In this document: positions 15,001 through 19,894 of the stretch, piece by piece
Position numbering within the stretch: position 1 is the stretch's first letter
How the letters are laid out: the number at the start of each line of letters is the position of its first letter
Assembly: GCA_016795465.1 (NCBI GenBank)
Contig: JAEUHK010000049.1
Span: forward strand, 59,348 to 123,347
Length of the DNA stretch: 64,000 nt
DNA from: Verrucomicrobiaceae bacterium
Lineage (GTDB): Bacteria > Verrucomicrobiota > Verrucomicrobiia > Verrucomicrobiales > Verrucomicrobiaceae
Direction: 5' to 3'
Translations under genes and position numbers: made by a program
The notes under the pieces: generated by a model
The model's database searches: none
Seen by the model: only the letters and a program-made list of their open reading frames with translations
Told to the model about the DNA's origin: nothing

Positions 15001-16143
15001 CACAATAGTGCTGCCCATCCCAAGGCCCGCGCCAGATCCGAGTTGAAGGACGCCATTTTTAACGACGGTAACACCATCATAGTTGTTAGAGAGGCTGTTG
15101 ATGGCCATGCGCCCCGCACCCTCCTTGATCAAGTTGCGAGTGGCTGCCCCATCCGTGATGGCACCGTTGAGCGTCAGGTTTGGCAGCGTGGCTGTACTGT
15201 TTCCAAGCACATCAAACACATTCGTCTGACCATTGAGGGTCGTTGTGCCGTCAAACTGAAGCCTGTGACCATTGCTGCTCTGGACTCGAAGAATGCCACC
15301 ATTAAAGGTCAGATTGTTGAGGATGTGAGCCACACGGTCGTTCGCTCCGCCAATGTAGTTGCGGTCCACGTTGATTGCAGCACCACCCTGAACGATCACA
15401 TTGTTGTTGCCGGAATAGGAGGCGCTGCCGTCCGAACCCGAACCATTGTTGTTCAAGCTGAAGATCGCCAGATCTTGGCGTCCCGTGCCATTCAAGATGA
15501 TGCCACCCGTGCCTGTGCCCAGACTGGTGGGCGTCGCTCCATTTGCCCCGCCAATGTTCAGGGTGCCAAAGTTGACGATCCAATTGCCAGTGTAGTCCAC
15601 ACCGCCAACGCCGGTGTTGATATTGAGGCGCAAGGCACCCGCCCCGTTTTTGATCGTACTTCCAGCTCCAGTGTAGGACACTTGGGCATTCGAAGCTCCA
15701 GTCACATCCAGCGTGCCAGCATAAATGTTCCAGTCCACGCTATCGGTCAGAATCAACGGAGCCTGCCAGACATCCGTCGCACCGCCGAATTTTTTCACAA
15801 AGGCGTTACCCGAGGTGTTGTCCAATGTCAGCGCATTGGTTCCGGCAAAGGTGAACACGCTACCGCCGAGCAAGTCGCCCATCGACAATCCACCAAGTGT
15901 GACCGCCGAGTTCAATGTGATCGTGCGGGCCGCGGTAATGTCATTTCGGAAATTGGCAATATCACCAACGGCATTAGGAATGCTGCCGCCCTGCCAGTTG
16001 GCAGACGTGCCTGTCCAGTTGCCGGCGTTATTAAGAATCCAAAATCCTTCGGCTGAAAGAGCAACCGGTCCAGGGAGCCAGACAGCCATGAGGCATGTCA
16101 TGAACCAACCGAGGAGGGTGCGGTGTTGACGGAGTGTTTTCAT
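1..16143 (-). CDS. Giant secreted autotransporter-type beta-strand-repeat protein (N-terminal 5381 residues, partial)
   Basis: One minus-strand frame stays open from an ATG at 16143 to the left edge, so the C-terminus (where an anchor or beta-barrel would be) is outside the window. The first 30 or so residues are a Sec signal peptide: basic MKTLRQHR, a hydrophobic stretch, then ALSA. The rest is low-complexity and rich in G, N, T, A and L, with many autotransporter-associated beta-strand repeats of the form GxGTLxLxGxNTYxGGTxVxxG. Examples are GTNTYTGTTTIQQG near 12.03 kb, SGANTYQGYTQIDRG near 6.44 kb and NGHSTYSGGTTVQAG near 4.0 kb. The family forms extended beta-helices on the cell surface. 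A higher-order module of about 200 residues recurs five times at roughly 1000-residue intervals (listed separately). The role is probably adhesion or surface-layer structure; the ligand is unknown. No catalytic domain was seen. Confidence 0.93.
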   Translation of the reverse strand, partial: MKTLRQHRTLLGWFMTCLMAVWLPGPVALSAEGFWILNNAGNWTGTSANWQGGSIPNAVGDIANFRNDITAARTITLNSAVTLGGLSMGDLLGGSVFTFAGTNALTLDNTSGNAFVKKFGGATDVWQAPLILTDSVDWNIYAGTLDVTGASNAQVSYTGAGSTIKNGAGALRLNINTGVGGVDYTGNWIVNFGTLNIGGANGATPTSLGTGTGGIILNGTGRQDLAIFSLNNNGSGSDGSASYSGNNNVIVQGGAAINVDRNYIGGANDRVAHILNNLTFNGGILRVQSSNGHRLQFDGTTTLNGQTNVFDVLGNSTATLPNLTLNGAITDGAATRNLIKEGAGRMAINSLSNNYDGVTVVKNGVLQLGSGAGLGMGSTIVNGGALSVSDAATLDNLVAGGGLTLVGQLGTSRYILPVVGYSGTAAIDGANQLNFTTPIAGAILGIDGVSGTGSSFNTANIDMANVAGGSNRVWVGNVLGFDRAYRGTLTNGASGDLRLTSGGNTLILDTNANILGGAGATNNLVFGFDHQNANGFTGNNIVQASTGTVSVRVNNASTLGTVTVNRGVTLNINGAGVTTPVGTGVITALGGTISTDNATDAKFGNTDFRLYGGSTLLLDNSNVTSNNADRRLLNTTDINLTSSTLRLIGDGGVAVASSQAVNSIDYNGGSTLSIDTDVATAATRLTSLTTATLNRTDRGTLNIRNISNIGTTFGTSAGTQKLIVTSAPTVTNGMIGANIALWGGANANDGSQPLFVTYDGTHGVQAATFNLSGTAVDTATELAAATATQIVSIDALTANMTVTTGNVQALRIRTTANTNQQVNTGTITIGASAGSGQGAGLFLAHTADNENTHSANFTFAGGQEGLIYTSTTGGSSIVRLNGNITGTNGLTTFGDGALRLGGTNNFGGPLTINAGQVRLASVAAAGPVTGTPTEINLWGGALYSGTGQRFNNNVNFYNDARFGNDNVGSTMFNNMTVQPRTGSTAPVVVWVQNTAGTNFTTANGVLNLAGPAQLSVVHALQVNGGLTGSGNLDKFMNDRLVIAGDSSSYTGNITAYAGVLQSYTSSPAAKPFGATNTITINPGAHIVLAAPSNINPGQVTVNSDHGGISTIGQFYVGDPSALPITVNSSAPHFSAGLAIGAVGYSQDIDQSSLFGGNAYLGAVLGYSGIFTGNLTPATAGYLLGTSQGTLRVEKPLTGTSNAIIGISMTGTSSRADQVVNNSGGTVQFTSAMTYSGNTILNPGPLLRISAKNALTATGNFVLAGGQLRADSASGQNRMIAPIVLTNTVVMTADSTIQMENSAYDFRIGGNIQLAPGSTGVVRTLAIGTDQPGAAANNAGMVYLDGGISDGPGGSGNHFMKNGVGTLFFTGTNTYTGTTTIQQGLIGINADSDWGLTTGNINSPGGGIAIWENSFTTAKNYSAHGGNLHVDVAGGLTLTQDAASVIDGTSSIVKRGLGTLILNGENAVTGLFAGDGILQFNNLISTANSASTGNYSIGGDVTLGGANNGTRYTGGTMRFNFTGTTTRTFAFNNNGNTGFAGGIDVTAGNTLTAGGVISQGSELDFGFKTGAGTLITTAANTWRGLAMNNGVLQFANSTPWANSTATPADNTFIEMMGGTIRAINTGANIALANAASTTTYNYGGGMILSLGSGAGFSAELAADNLIRQNQGTLVIQTEGATTLGAAGNTNAARLIVTNAVNASLARISGLNNGIFPAHLIGANASGAGFFLQNNATTGFEAYSGSANTSLSGLAPIAIGDISSAQALTGLNSIYAFRTTADVSGGTLNVIAIDNVKSGGILINGSNTISSNLVFDPTSATAPGTGTPGEGLVFVKSGETAVISGGITANAFTKFGLGTLTLSGSNAIMGDVSVQSGTLRLGSGAAFSRMNTELNVNAGATLDLNGNTAVVETVGGNNRTVAGAQVGGTITNSSGTAATLAVASPITSTLNGVLSGNLKLLKAGIGTLTINGYSASTPDAGLNTHTGGTDIFGYNTTGGINLNNTTTGLGGGTGGAPTINLYSGQFGLFFSNGTTGVNGTQGMQFNNQVVRIGGDGAAATLNVFGPALLNVNQATPSSSGTFGQGNIMTFGAMNLSNTTLQITGGNLYRARAEGPITILGSQAAIQTNQAGTTGGALELTGVISGSGALTKLGDGTLFGIVISNPNNTYSGGTNIVAGDVQVTATSGTPLGSGPVRVFPDGTLRLAGNGSVNGANLTTISRVSAMGAVMLDDNFNPTVLNSTNFSSAYNTSLQLAQPYFTQALNLAAIGDGRAFLGTGVNGEVAYTATTLGAGVADAWNPGVGVYRIAPATSSFAFSGADNVLTGNNYLQVGPQRQNVLGGITNGGNPLVIRNSNDYSGGTQITKSTSIYIETGGRASGESPLGSGAVEVYGELRVRGAQGSLWNANTSAMTNTINLRPGGVVRLHDGDGVNAFQFVGAGNQGRWGDAVGLDLNGGSFIYQGAPNLTSTETIGAITARKAGQLQVFRNSPASAAILAVSDISRAERGVLTLQYSSGFLGINTTTPLSFERITTGTISGAAITRAGSTTNGSGVVNGGMVAPWIIDRTTNSFVGYDPTSTAGTGFQPLVSAAPGAGQIAYNQILSGATISGLGANDIVDVTTAVKTFSTSQTAYALRTNQNINPTTSGLSLTLGSGGLIMTGGTINATGAVTAGVIVPMTLNFGAGGAGEAFIYNSATAIIQAQIAAAQGLTKFGAGQLQIHSINPGIGGPVTLHEGTTYIRVPYSGTGSAVGQVLNGQDIVVNGGTLNIQSILANAGGTASEIASTPTSAQSLLNSNIFIRGDSVLRVNGAAQYVRIADLTIGNSAGSTAMNGNSSISLELRSGIWVRGTTTLAPEARINGTFDGFSQSTLAGLVTGAGGFIKYGNGATTLMNAANDYAGGTVIWGSTNATAVSTVASALRGAGTPFSTGDIQIQPGGLLRIADAANIASNAVYLRSDAYGLGGLGLAYNGVLPSIITSGTPTAGQVKVESTGPFDGVLALDYGYYSQTLTPATLGNGNWWIGNSQQNDAYYFNSTIGASANGKYLLGGGGNQGSVQFGSILVSTGRTTLFDNIFSGGTANQVRIEVGAQTGDFAWNSPSFVNGNSGYVALTSRNTGLVGDVRVNTNTVLGLGNNFALGIGRLVMNGGFVRSDIGNNNFVTTNITLNNNVVLQGDFNTNAGVLVLLGNVAMSDVVGAGATRIWNMAGGDVAVRGVISGAAGSNLIKRGANSLTLSGANTYQGYTQIDRGTVVVSGNVLPNVAGPLGTSESPIVLGVESANNAGSLGVGGRFTIGRDIMVVAAPGTGVNLLESRTASPVTISGGISVATGAIATLGAAAADVAGFRGGQLDVQGSISGAGAVVIGTTAAAPANGGTVRLGGGINGYGGNTYSGGTTLHSARIQLNGTSYFTGPANNPTTFISGPLGTGTITFGSGEGNRGAMMEAFGGPVTIVNALNAIAHNNSLNLNFGGFNALTFTRNLDLNSDATLRTRSFVVQNMYQPVTFSGNITNTGAQGSNLVKSGPGKLILTGTNTNANLVTTDTNYGSAVFIDQGILEVNSNAALGSTAPLAAGGSHLAGPADVRLRGGYLAVSSGFTTDRQFILSNSNGGFDVASGQTLTLTKQTAGAFNIRKVGLGTLALDNSANTIATLLIGGGQQLTPGIGFTSHRGGIVSTTATSGTPFATTAVTIEGGALALIGGGTAQTLTIPTVNYGANAAIALFQGSTSSQLTATALTRQGAFNSVNYGTLTVVPTSLANLGVTERLLTSTASLNTSTGGGDILTSPSIFIRLQAAGSDANFARYDAATGIREHNVATVTTLGSSAGTNVADISAADTAGTGNIDIQAVRTSANIAPTDGTTLLRVARGGLIINGNTASIISSNTLFGTDTGASLTEAIVYVREAQTGTSAISGNITARDFTKTGPGLLEVSGATNLLNSNATRLPVLSVQDGTFRFANTGASFQNQFRGNTVGNSIGHYVLNVNEGGVFDLNGLSLFNGGITGNGTITSGVAGAVSLTVKNGFGVDPTFSGSINNGSGTVSLVKTQNGILTLNGHSTYSGGTTVQAGRVTNATGSTAVLGRLEAQTVTALGNGGVTLEGGTLRLNAATLLNGGQNISEVINGIDFLRWGGTNGLDITVSATSVSNGVTLPVNTTSYINAATQNAGLNNLTVNAPIVTFAEGLVQVNGTSTFTQANTVLRTAGGRLFLAGKVDAAGKTITKTGVNDIVLTNGAAGAGQNNVGLWVVSGGLLEARTANGDSNPFGSNATVEVNVGTNADARGLRLLTDGDGTNNAELVTTYANTNLRFGSMLAVNSSQFVSSGANRVQSDRSFIANNSFKTVQINNLEVGGALGSPQVYFVLGNNDSIKVNGTTTFLRDMTLQVDGGQGLVLNGLISGNGTFNRRSNGGTLYINADNSVAGGYDGGTFFTGGGRNYLGSLLGNQVTLSDTAKLGKGHVWVGPLASFQINSAGNLQAGQNFHVSGNLSWAGRLSLAADLSLEQIRLRSNGLGGIQDSATDYFLNARNPSSGVLALGTIYTQALDMRTLGDGMWFLGSMTNGVGGNGAYDAATLKPGLADTYRIGAAGNTLFFGTNGNANVLTDVDETKPANLVVGAPMTVQNSAPLNDGAGTVVFLQNQNYTGSTLVNRSSTLDFRGTLTTSGIETYGVVNVAGEAGTFINPNNFNNIPVTLRPGATIRFDNTSAGVLPVTETEGRWQDSVGFTLTDNVIRLQGNAAVEVVETVGAINVVSGANRLDVVRGVIGRGTELRTPSITRSGFGTLQLNTNGSQLGSDERIIITGAAPTVTNGMVAPWIINNNDIQFVTYNSDVGFTIAGFDRVQAAATLAATVTAPNDRTFFSGNVVLNSGVDFETYALRLDGNVTLGTATDNTAQLIIGSGGLLSNSTRTITAGIQAGTGTSELILFNNGTTAIGEFANPNTAGQIAASGITKFGGGTLQFLGNNASFTGDIRLQQGAVELNYRNTANVSTEIVTTIGGNGGNIIFEGAGTILNLRGGQDGTNVNFTGNTVTFNKGIVLGDYIPTATISVDRSAGSAATSQNKIFYLNGGITFGANNGDVGQVLRIDGRNGIRLQVNGTTTLTGRSSFAVENGYTGTSNDLFLKGQVTGSGMLIKGPSDSKGRNMFLFNLQNLNNYTGGTVLQGGTLQVAARASNGAANTNSNLLVGGMGNGPITLMQGVLDLRVDGAASGAADTDIEFIRYTDTGIGQDVFVKGSSQINVDRTNLQGYYTRTSGTLTAIIPEGHGYQVGQSVTVTTATGATAAPTNFTLTAVTANSITYTDGTTSSTGLFAVQQNSGNNKMITFNNLSIGSEILTVSGGNGYGVAFGGTTTLLGNAFFNNSTDFVIGGAQGTTGADNSVTTDGGRVLIN
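1200..1850 (-). repeat. Long-range module 5 of the giant adhesin
   Basis: Fifth copy. Landmarks are FGTLQLN, APTVTNGMVAPWII, FVTYNSDVGF, YALRLDGNV, GSGGLLSN and ITKFGGGTLQFLG. It shares PTVTNGM with module 1 and MVAPWII with module 3. Boundaries are approximate. Confidence 0.6.
4260..4960 (-). repeat. Long-range module 4 of the giant adhesin
   Basis: Fourth copy. Landmarks are YGTLTVVP, GVTERLLT, FARYDAATG, IQAVRTSANI, ARGGLIINGN and FTKTGPGLLEV. The MVAPWI segment is replaced by a SIFIRLQA segment of similar length. Boundaries are approximate. Confidence 0.5.
7920..8650 (-). repeat. Long-range module 3 of the giant adhesin
   Basis: Third copy. Landmarks are RGVLTL, NGGMVAPWII, FVGYDP, TAYALRTNQNI, LGSGGLIMTGG and GLTKFGAGQLQI. 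It is close to module 5 in the MVAPWII segment. Boundaries are approximate. Confidence 0.6.
10500..11200 (-). repeat. Long-range module 2 of the giant adhesin
   Basis: Second copy. Landmarks in order are QGTLVI, LIVTNA, a variable FEAYSG segment, IYAFRTTADV, KSGGILINGSNTI, and a closing FTKFGLGTLTLSG strand unit. It is diverged from module 1 but keeps the order and spacing. Boundaries are approximate. Confidence 0.55.
13400..14100 (-). repeat. Long-range module 1 of the giant adhesin
   Basis: First (most N-terminal) copy of a composite module. It runs: a RGTLNI-type strand, then PTVTNGM, then a variable FVTYDG-type segment, then a run containing ALRIRTTAN, and finally an open NGNITGTNGLTTFGDGALRLGG beta-strand unit, written here only in outline. 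Boundaries are approximate. Confidence 0.6.
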
Positions 16144-16469
16144 ATTAGAGGGCGTGGCAGATATTCAAAAAATACAAAGACATCAATTCAGGCACGCGTG
16201 GTGCTTATCACGACAATATGCGTGAAGAACAGCATCCCCCTCACCAGTGCATGGGTGTGGGAAAGATTTGTTTGCCGAAAAGAGGTCATGGTTGGATAGT
16301 GATGGAATTAAAGTCTCAAGTAATCACGACACCCCCTGATTCGACAATCATTTTTTTCGATTCAGGCGAAAAAATAAGCCTCTGCTTTATTGATCAATAA
16401 ATACCCGCTGCTCGGTGACTGGCTGAGCCACCCGGGCTTGGTCCAAAACCTTTATCTGAGACAACAAAA
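16144..16469 (-). promoter_or_regulatory. Leader/promoter region of the giant adhesin gene
   Basis: AT-rich non-coding stretch between the adhesin start and the terminator of the oxidoreductase gene. A weak sigma70-like pair is visible on the minus strand: TTGATG (16186-16181), 17-base spacer, TATCTG (16163-16158). It would leave a very short leader, so it is only a candidate. No Shine-Dalgarno sequence precedes the ATG. A 60-codon plus-strand frame here has no credible features. Confidence 0.25.
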
Positions 16470-16500
16470 CAGGCCTGACTGATCGCGGCAGTCAGGCCTG
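16470..16500 (-). terminator. Rho-independent terminator of the Gfo/Idh oxidoreductase gene
   Basis: Perfect 12-bp inverted repeat CAGGCCTGACTG / CAGTCAGGCCTG with a 7-base loop. On the minus strand it is followed by TTTTGTTGT. It lies about 30 bases past the stop codon of the oxidoreductase gene. Confidence 0.85.
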
Positions 16501-16531
16501 TGAGAAATCAATGAGGGTTAACCAAGCGAAC

Positions 16532-17656
16532 TCAGGCCAAAGTGAAGCTTGGCAACTTGATGATCTTGCCGCCAGACATGGCAGATTCGTGCGCACAAAG
16601 TCCCACACAGGTCCAATTGGCCGATTGAACAGCATTCGGGAAGGGCTGGCGCTTGCTGGCGAGAGCGGAGGCAAACTCGTGAGCGAGATGCGGGTGGCTT
16701 CCACCATGGCCGGAACCTTGGGTGAAGCTTAAATGTGTCTTTTTGGCCAAATCATAGACCCCTTTGGTCGTGAAACGTTGGATTGGTTTGGGGAGCAATT
16801 TGGCAAAATCAGGCGCTTTGACCAGCTTCGGAATCTTATGCTCGGGGAGCTTGGCTCGGTGAAGGACAAGGGGTTCGTGCTCGACCAGCGGCCACTCGAT
16901 GGAGGCCTTGTCGCCATAGACATCGATGCTCTCTCGATACTGGCGGGCGGTGTCGAAAAGGCTGCGGATGATGCGGGCATTCACATCGGTGCCCTTGAAT
17001 TTGATATGAGCCGTCTCGACTGCGAAGGGGCTGCCGTAATGCTTTTGAAGCTCCTTCCGGACGGCTCCCGACCCAAAGCAGCTCACATATTCGGCCGATT
17101 TCCCGATCAAGCCGGCCACCGGGCCGACGCAGTGGGTGGCATACCACATGGGCGGGAGACCCGGCCAATAGTTCGGCCAGCCGTCCATGTCCTGCTGATG
17201 GGAGGCCTGGACGAACTGGAGCTTGCCCAGCTTGCCCTCGTCGAGCTGCTGCTTCATGAAGAGATACTCGCGGGCATAGACCACGGTCTCCATCATCATA
17301 TAGGAAAGACCGGTCTTTTTGACCAACTCGACGATTTTTTTGCAGTCGGCGATGCTGGTGGCCATCGGCACGGTGCAGGCGACGTGTTTGCCGGCCTTCA
17401 GCGCCTCGATGCTCATCCAGCCGTGGTCTGGAATGGGGGAGTTGATGTGCACCGCGTCCACATTCGGGTCTTTGAGCAAGGCTTTGAAGTCCTCATACCG
17501 CTTTTCGACGCCGAAGGCCTCGCCGATCGCATTCAGCTTCTTCGGGTCGCGCTGGCAGATCGCGTAGCAGTTCGTCAGCGGGTGACGCTGCCAGATGGGG
17601 ATGAATTCCGCCCCGAAACCGAGGCCGACGACGGCGATGTTGATCTTTTTCGACAT
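16532..17656 (-). CDS. Gfo/Idh/MocA family oxidoreductase with unusual active-site motif
   Basis: A 374-residue protein starting MSKKINIAVVGLGFGAEF, an N-terminal Rossmann fold with a GxGxxG-type NAD(P)-binding loop. The frame could begin 32 codons earlier, but that extension would run into the start of the divergent queA gene and lacks family character, so the MSKK start is preferred. The fold and length match the Gfo/Idh/MocA family of sugar and cyclitol dehydrogenases. The usual EKP catalytic motif after GKHV reads CTVP here, so the usual lysine is a valine. Downstream, METVVYAREYLF and the SHQQDMDGWPNYW segment are intact. The substrate is unknown. A strong terminator follows, so it is transcribed alone or is the last gene of its unit. 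Confidence 0.85.
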   Translation of the reverse strand: MSKKINIAVVGLGFGAEFIPIWQRHPLTNCYAICQRDPKKLNAIGEAFGVEKRYEDFKALLKDPNVDAVHINSPIPDHGWMSIEALKAGKHVACTVPMATSIADCKKIVELVKKTGLSYMMMETVVYAREYLFMKQQLDEGKLGKLQFVQASHQQDMDGWPNYWPGLPPMWYATHCVGPVAGLIGKSAEYVSCFGSGAVRKELQKHYGSPFAVETAHIKFKGTDVNARIIRSLFDTARQYRESIDVYGDKASIEWPLVEHEPLVLHRAKLPEHKIPKLVKAPDFAKLLPKPIQRFTTKGVYDLAKKTHLSFTQGSGHGGSHPHLAHEFASALASKRQPFPNAVQSANWTCVGLCAHESAMSGGKIIKLPSFTLA

Positions 17657-17725
17657 AGAGACTGTCTCTTTGCCAAATCGTGTCTTCTTTGGGAAGGACA
17701 AACTTTGGGCCAAATCAGCCGCTTC

Positions 17726-18709
17726 ATGCTCACCGCCGACTTCGACTACCATCTGCCTCCTGAACTCATCGCTAGCGAGCCACTCGCGGATCGCTCCGCG
17801 TCACGGATGATGGTCGTGCGCCGAGCCACCGGCCAGATCGAGCATCGCCAGTTTCGCGAAATTGCCCAGTTCCTAGCGCCTGACGATCTTTTGGTGCTCA
17901 ACGACACCCGCGTCGTCCCCGCGCGATTCTTTACCGACAAAGGTCACGAAATCCTGCGCCTCAAAGCGCAGTCACCCACCCGCTGGCAGTGCATGGTGAA
18001 GCCGGGCAAAAAGTTCCGGATCGGCCATGAGCACCGCATCGGAGCCGCCCTGGGCCGCGTGGTCGAAATCCTCCCCGAAAATGGCGACCGCATCATCAAG
18101 TGGGATCAAATCGTGGACGAGAACGCCCACGGCCACCTCGCCTTGCCTCACTACATGGGCCGCGATGACCGCCCGAGCGACCGGGAGCGATACCAAACCG
18201 TGTATTCCGCGAGGGAAAAGGAAGGCTCCATCGCCGCACCGACGGCGGGGCTTCATTTCACACCCGAAATCCTCGATCCCCTGCCCCACGCCTTCGTCAC
18301 GCTGCATGTCGGCGTCGGCACCTTTCAGCCGGTGAAGGCCGAAAAGGTCACCGACCATGTCATGCATCACGAGGAATACGAAGTGAGTGCTGAGACCGCG
18401 GCACGCGTGCAGGCCGCTAAGCGGGTCATCTGCGTCGGTACCACATCGCTGCGCACCTTGGAATCCGTCGCGGCAGCCCACGACGGACAGATCGTCGCCG
18501 CGCATGGCTCGACCGGCATTTTCATCTATCCTGGTTTCGAATTCCGCGTCGCAGGTGGTCTGCTGACGAATTTCCATCTGCCGAAATCCACGCTGATGAT
18601 GCTCGTCAGCGCTTTCGCGGGTCGCGAACTCATCTTCAAAGCCTACGAGGAAGCCATTCGCGAAAAATACCGATTCTACAGCTATGGCGACTGCATGCTG
18701 ATCCTCTGA
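17726..18709 (+). CDS. queA: S-adenosylmethionine:tRNA ribosyltransferase-isomerase QueA
   Basis: 327 residues beginning MLTADFDYHLPPELIA, the typical QueA N-terminus (FDYxLPxxLIA). It transfers and isomerises the ribose of AdoMet onto preQ1 in tRNA to make epoxyqueuosine. Family motifs present include LLVLNDTRVVPAR, the APTAGLHFT segment near residue 166, LHVGVGTF, and VCVGTTS-like VGTTSLRTLE. The YSYGDCMLIL end is the expected C-terminus. A longer upstream reading frame exists, but the MLTADF start fits the family and leaves a 69-base divergent gap to the oxidoreductase gene. The length is slightly short of the usual 340-350. It is convergent with the SDR gene, one base apart. queE lies about 40 kb away in the same window. 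Confidence 0.95.
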   Translation: MLTADFDYHLPPELIASEPLADRSASRMMVVRRATGQIEHRQFREIAQFLAPDDLLVLNDTRVVPARFFTDKGHEILRLKAQSPTRWQCMVKPGKKFRIGHEHRIGAALGRVVEILPENGDRIIKWDQIVDENAHGHLALPHYMGRDDRPSDRERYQTVYSAREKEGSIAAPTAGLHFTPEILDPLPHAFVTLHVGVGTFQPVKAEKVTDHVMHHEEYEVSAETAARVQAAKRVICVGTTSLRTLESVAAAHDGQIVAAHGSTGIFIYPGFEFRVAGGLLTNFHLPKSTLMMLVSAFAGRELIFKAYEEAIREKYRFYSYGDCMLIL

Positions 18710-18710
18710 T

Positions 18711-19358
18711 TCACGTCCAGCGGTGAATGCGGCTGTCGAGCTGGAAGACCTGGCCGCTGACCGCGGGCATGATGTGGAGCATGAGGATGAACCGGGCGGC
18801 GTCCTGCGGGGAGTTGAGACGGCCGAGGGTGTGCTGGGACAGCAGGCGCTGCTTCCATTCGGGATCTTCGAGAAGGTGACGCGACATCTTGGTTTCGAGG
18901 AAACCGGGGAGGACGCAGTTGGCGCGGATGTTTCGGCTGCCATATTCCTGCGCGGTGGACTGGGTGAGGGCGATCAGGCCGGCCTTGGCGGCGGCGTAGT
19001 TGGCCTGACCGGCAGGACCGCTGAGGGCGGAGTAGGAGCCGATGTTGATGATGTGCCCTTCGCGTTGTCGGCTCATGAGCTTCAGGGCGGCCTGGGTGCA
19101 GAGGAAGGCTCCTTTGAGGTTCACATTGAGCACGGACTCGAAGTCTTCATCGGTCATTTTGACCAGCGAGCCATCGCGGAAGATGCCGGCGTTGTTCACG
19201 AGCAGGTCGAGGTGGTCGATTTGGGCGAAGAAGGCCTTTGGTTGGAGCACGTCGAGCTCGGCGCGGCCCGGAGCAAGCACGTCCCAGCCGGCGGATTCGA
19301 GTTCCGCTCGGATGTGACGGGCCAGATCGCCCTCGCCGCCGGTGATGAGTGCTTTCAT
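18711..19358 (-). CDS. SDR family oxidoreductase (FabG-like)
   Basis: 215 residues. Classical short-chain dehydrogenase features: N-terminal ITGGEG cofactor loop, NNAG at 55-58, Ser108 in NIGSYSA and the YAAAK catalytic motif (Tyr121, Lys125). The glycine-rich loop is degenerate (TGGEGDLA instead of TGGxxGIG). The closest well-known family is 3-oxoacyl-ACP reductase FabG, but the protein is short (FabG is about 245) and its substrate cannot be assigned. Its start overlaps the end of the upstream PLD-like gene by 4 bases (ATGA-type junction), so the two are translationally coupled. It is the last gene of the minus-strand run from the ABC fusion gene. Confidence 0.85.
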   Translation of the reverse strand: MKALITGGEGDLARHIRAELESAGWDVLAPGRAELDVLQPKAFFAQIDHLDLLVNNAGIFRDGSLVKMTDEDFESVLNVNLKGAFLCTQAALKLMSRQREGHIINIGSYSALSGPAGQANYAAAKAGLIALTQSTAQEYGSRNIRANCVLPGFLETKMSRHLLEDPEWKQRLLSQHTLGRLNSPQDAARFILMLHIMPAVSGQVFQLDSRIHRWT

Positions 19359-19888
19359 GCGATGGGATCAGGGCAAACGTCGCGGCGCTGGCATTTCAGG
19401 CAGTGATCGCCGAGGTAAAAGGCGTCGATAAAGTCCATCACGCCGCGAATCATGGTCTTGTCCTCGGTGATGATGCCGGCCTCGAAATTCCGCCGGTGCT
19501 GCCCTTTGGCTCCGATACCGGCCCCGGTGAGGTTGGCGGAGCCGATGTAGGCCACACGACCATCGGCGATGACGCACTTCATGTGCATGCGCGGGCAGAG
19601 GATGCGCTCAAAACGGTCGCTTTCGAGGAACTGCGGAAAGCGGTCAAAATCCTCGCGAAACCTTGGCCCGGGCTCCTTGGCATGCACGAGTCGGATCTCG
19701 ACTCCTTCGTCGAGTTTCTCGGCCAGAATCTGCAGCAGCGGCACGAAGTTCCCGCCATCGCTGGTGTAGAGATCCTTCAAATCGGCGGTGACGAGCCACA
19801 GCACCTTTTTCGCCGCCGGGATGATGCCTTGCAGCACGGCCTCGTAGGTCTCGTGGTTCAAAACAAGGCGTGTGGGAGCATCGGCCAT
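19355..19888 (-). CDS. Single-HKD phospholipase D-like protein (possible nuclease)
   Basis: 177 residues with one HKD motif: His102, Lys104, Asp109 followed by SANLTGAG (Ser117, Asn119), the PLD/Nuc signature. Single-HKD proteins of this size act as dimers and are often nucleases. There is no signal peptide, so it should be cytoplasmic. The C-terminus has a Cys cluster (Cys163, Cys166, Cys172) that could bind metal. It begins 6 bases after the TIR-like gene and overlaps the SDR gene by 4 bases, so it belongs to a tightly packed operon. The role is inferred: nucleic acid or phosphodiester cleavage, with defence as one possibility. Confidence 0.82.
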   Translation of the reverse strand: MADAPTRLVLNHETYEAVLQGIIPAAKKVLWLVTADLKDLYTSDGGNFVPLLQILAEKLDEGVEIRLVHAKEPGPRFREDFDRFPQFLESDRFERILCPRMHMKCVIADGRVAYIGSANLTGAGIGAKGQHRRNFEAGIITEDKTMIRGVMDFIDAFYLGDHCLKCQRRDVCPDPIA

Positions 19889-19894
19889 GGCGGG

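Noticed and set aside
577..16056. Long plus-strand open frames across the first 16 kb
   Set aside because: They are antisense to the giant minus-strand gene. Their translations are rich in V, A, G, T and H without domains, and arise from codon bias of the real frame.
16218..16400. 60-codon plus-strand frame in the gap before the terminator
   Set aside because: No family features, no clear ribosome-binding site, and AT-rich base composition unlike the genes.
17657..17669. AGAGAC-T-GTCTCT palindrome directly before the Gfo/Idh start codon
   Set aside because: It could be an operator, but it is short, has a 1-base centre and no matching regulator is in view.
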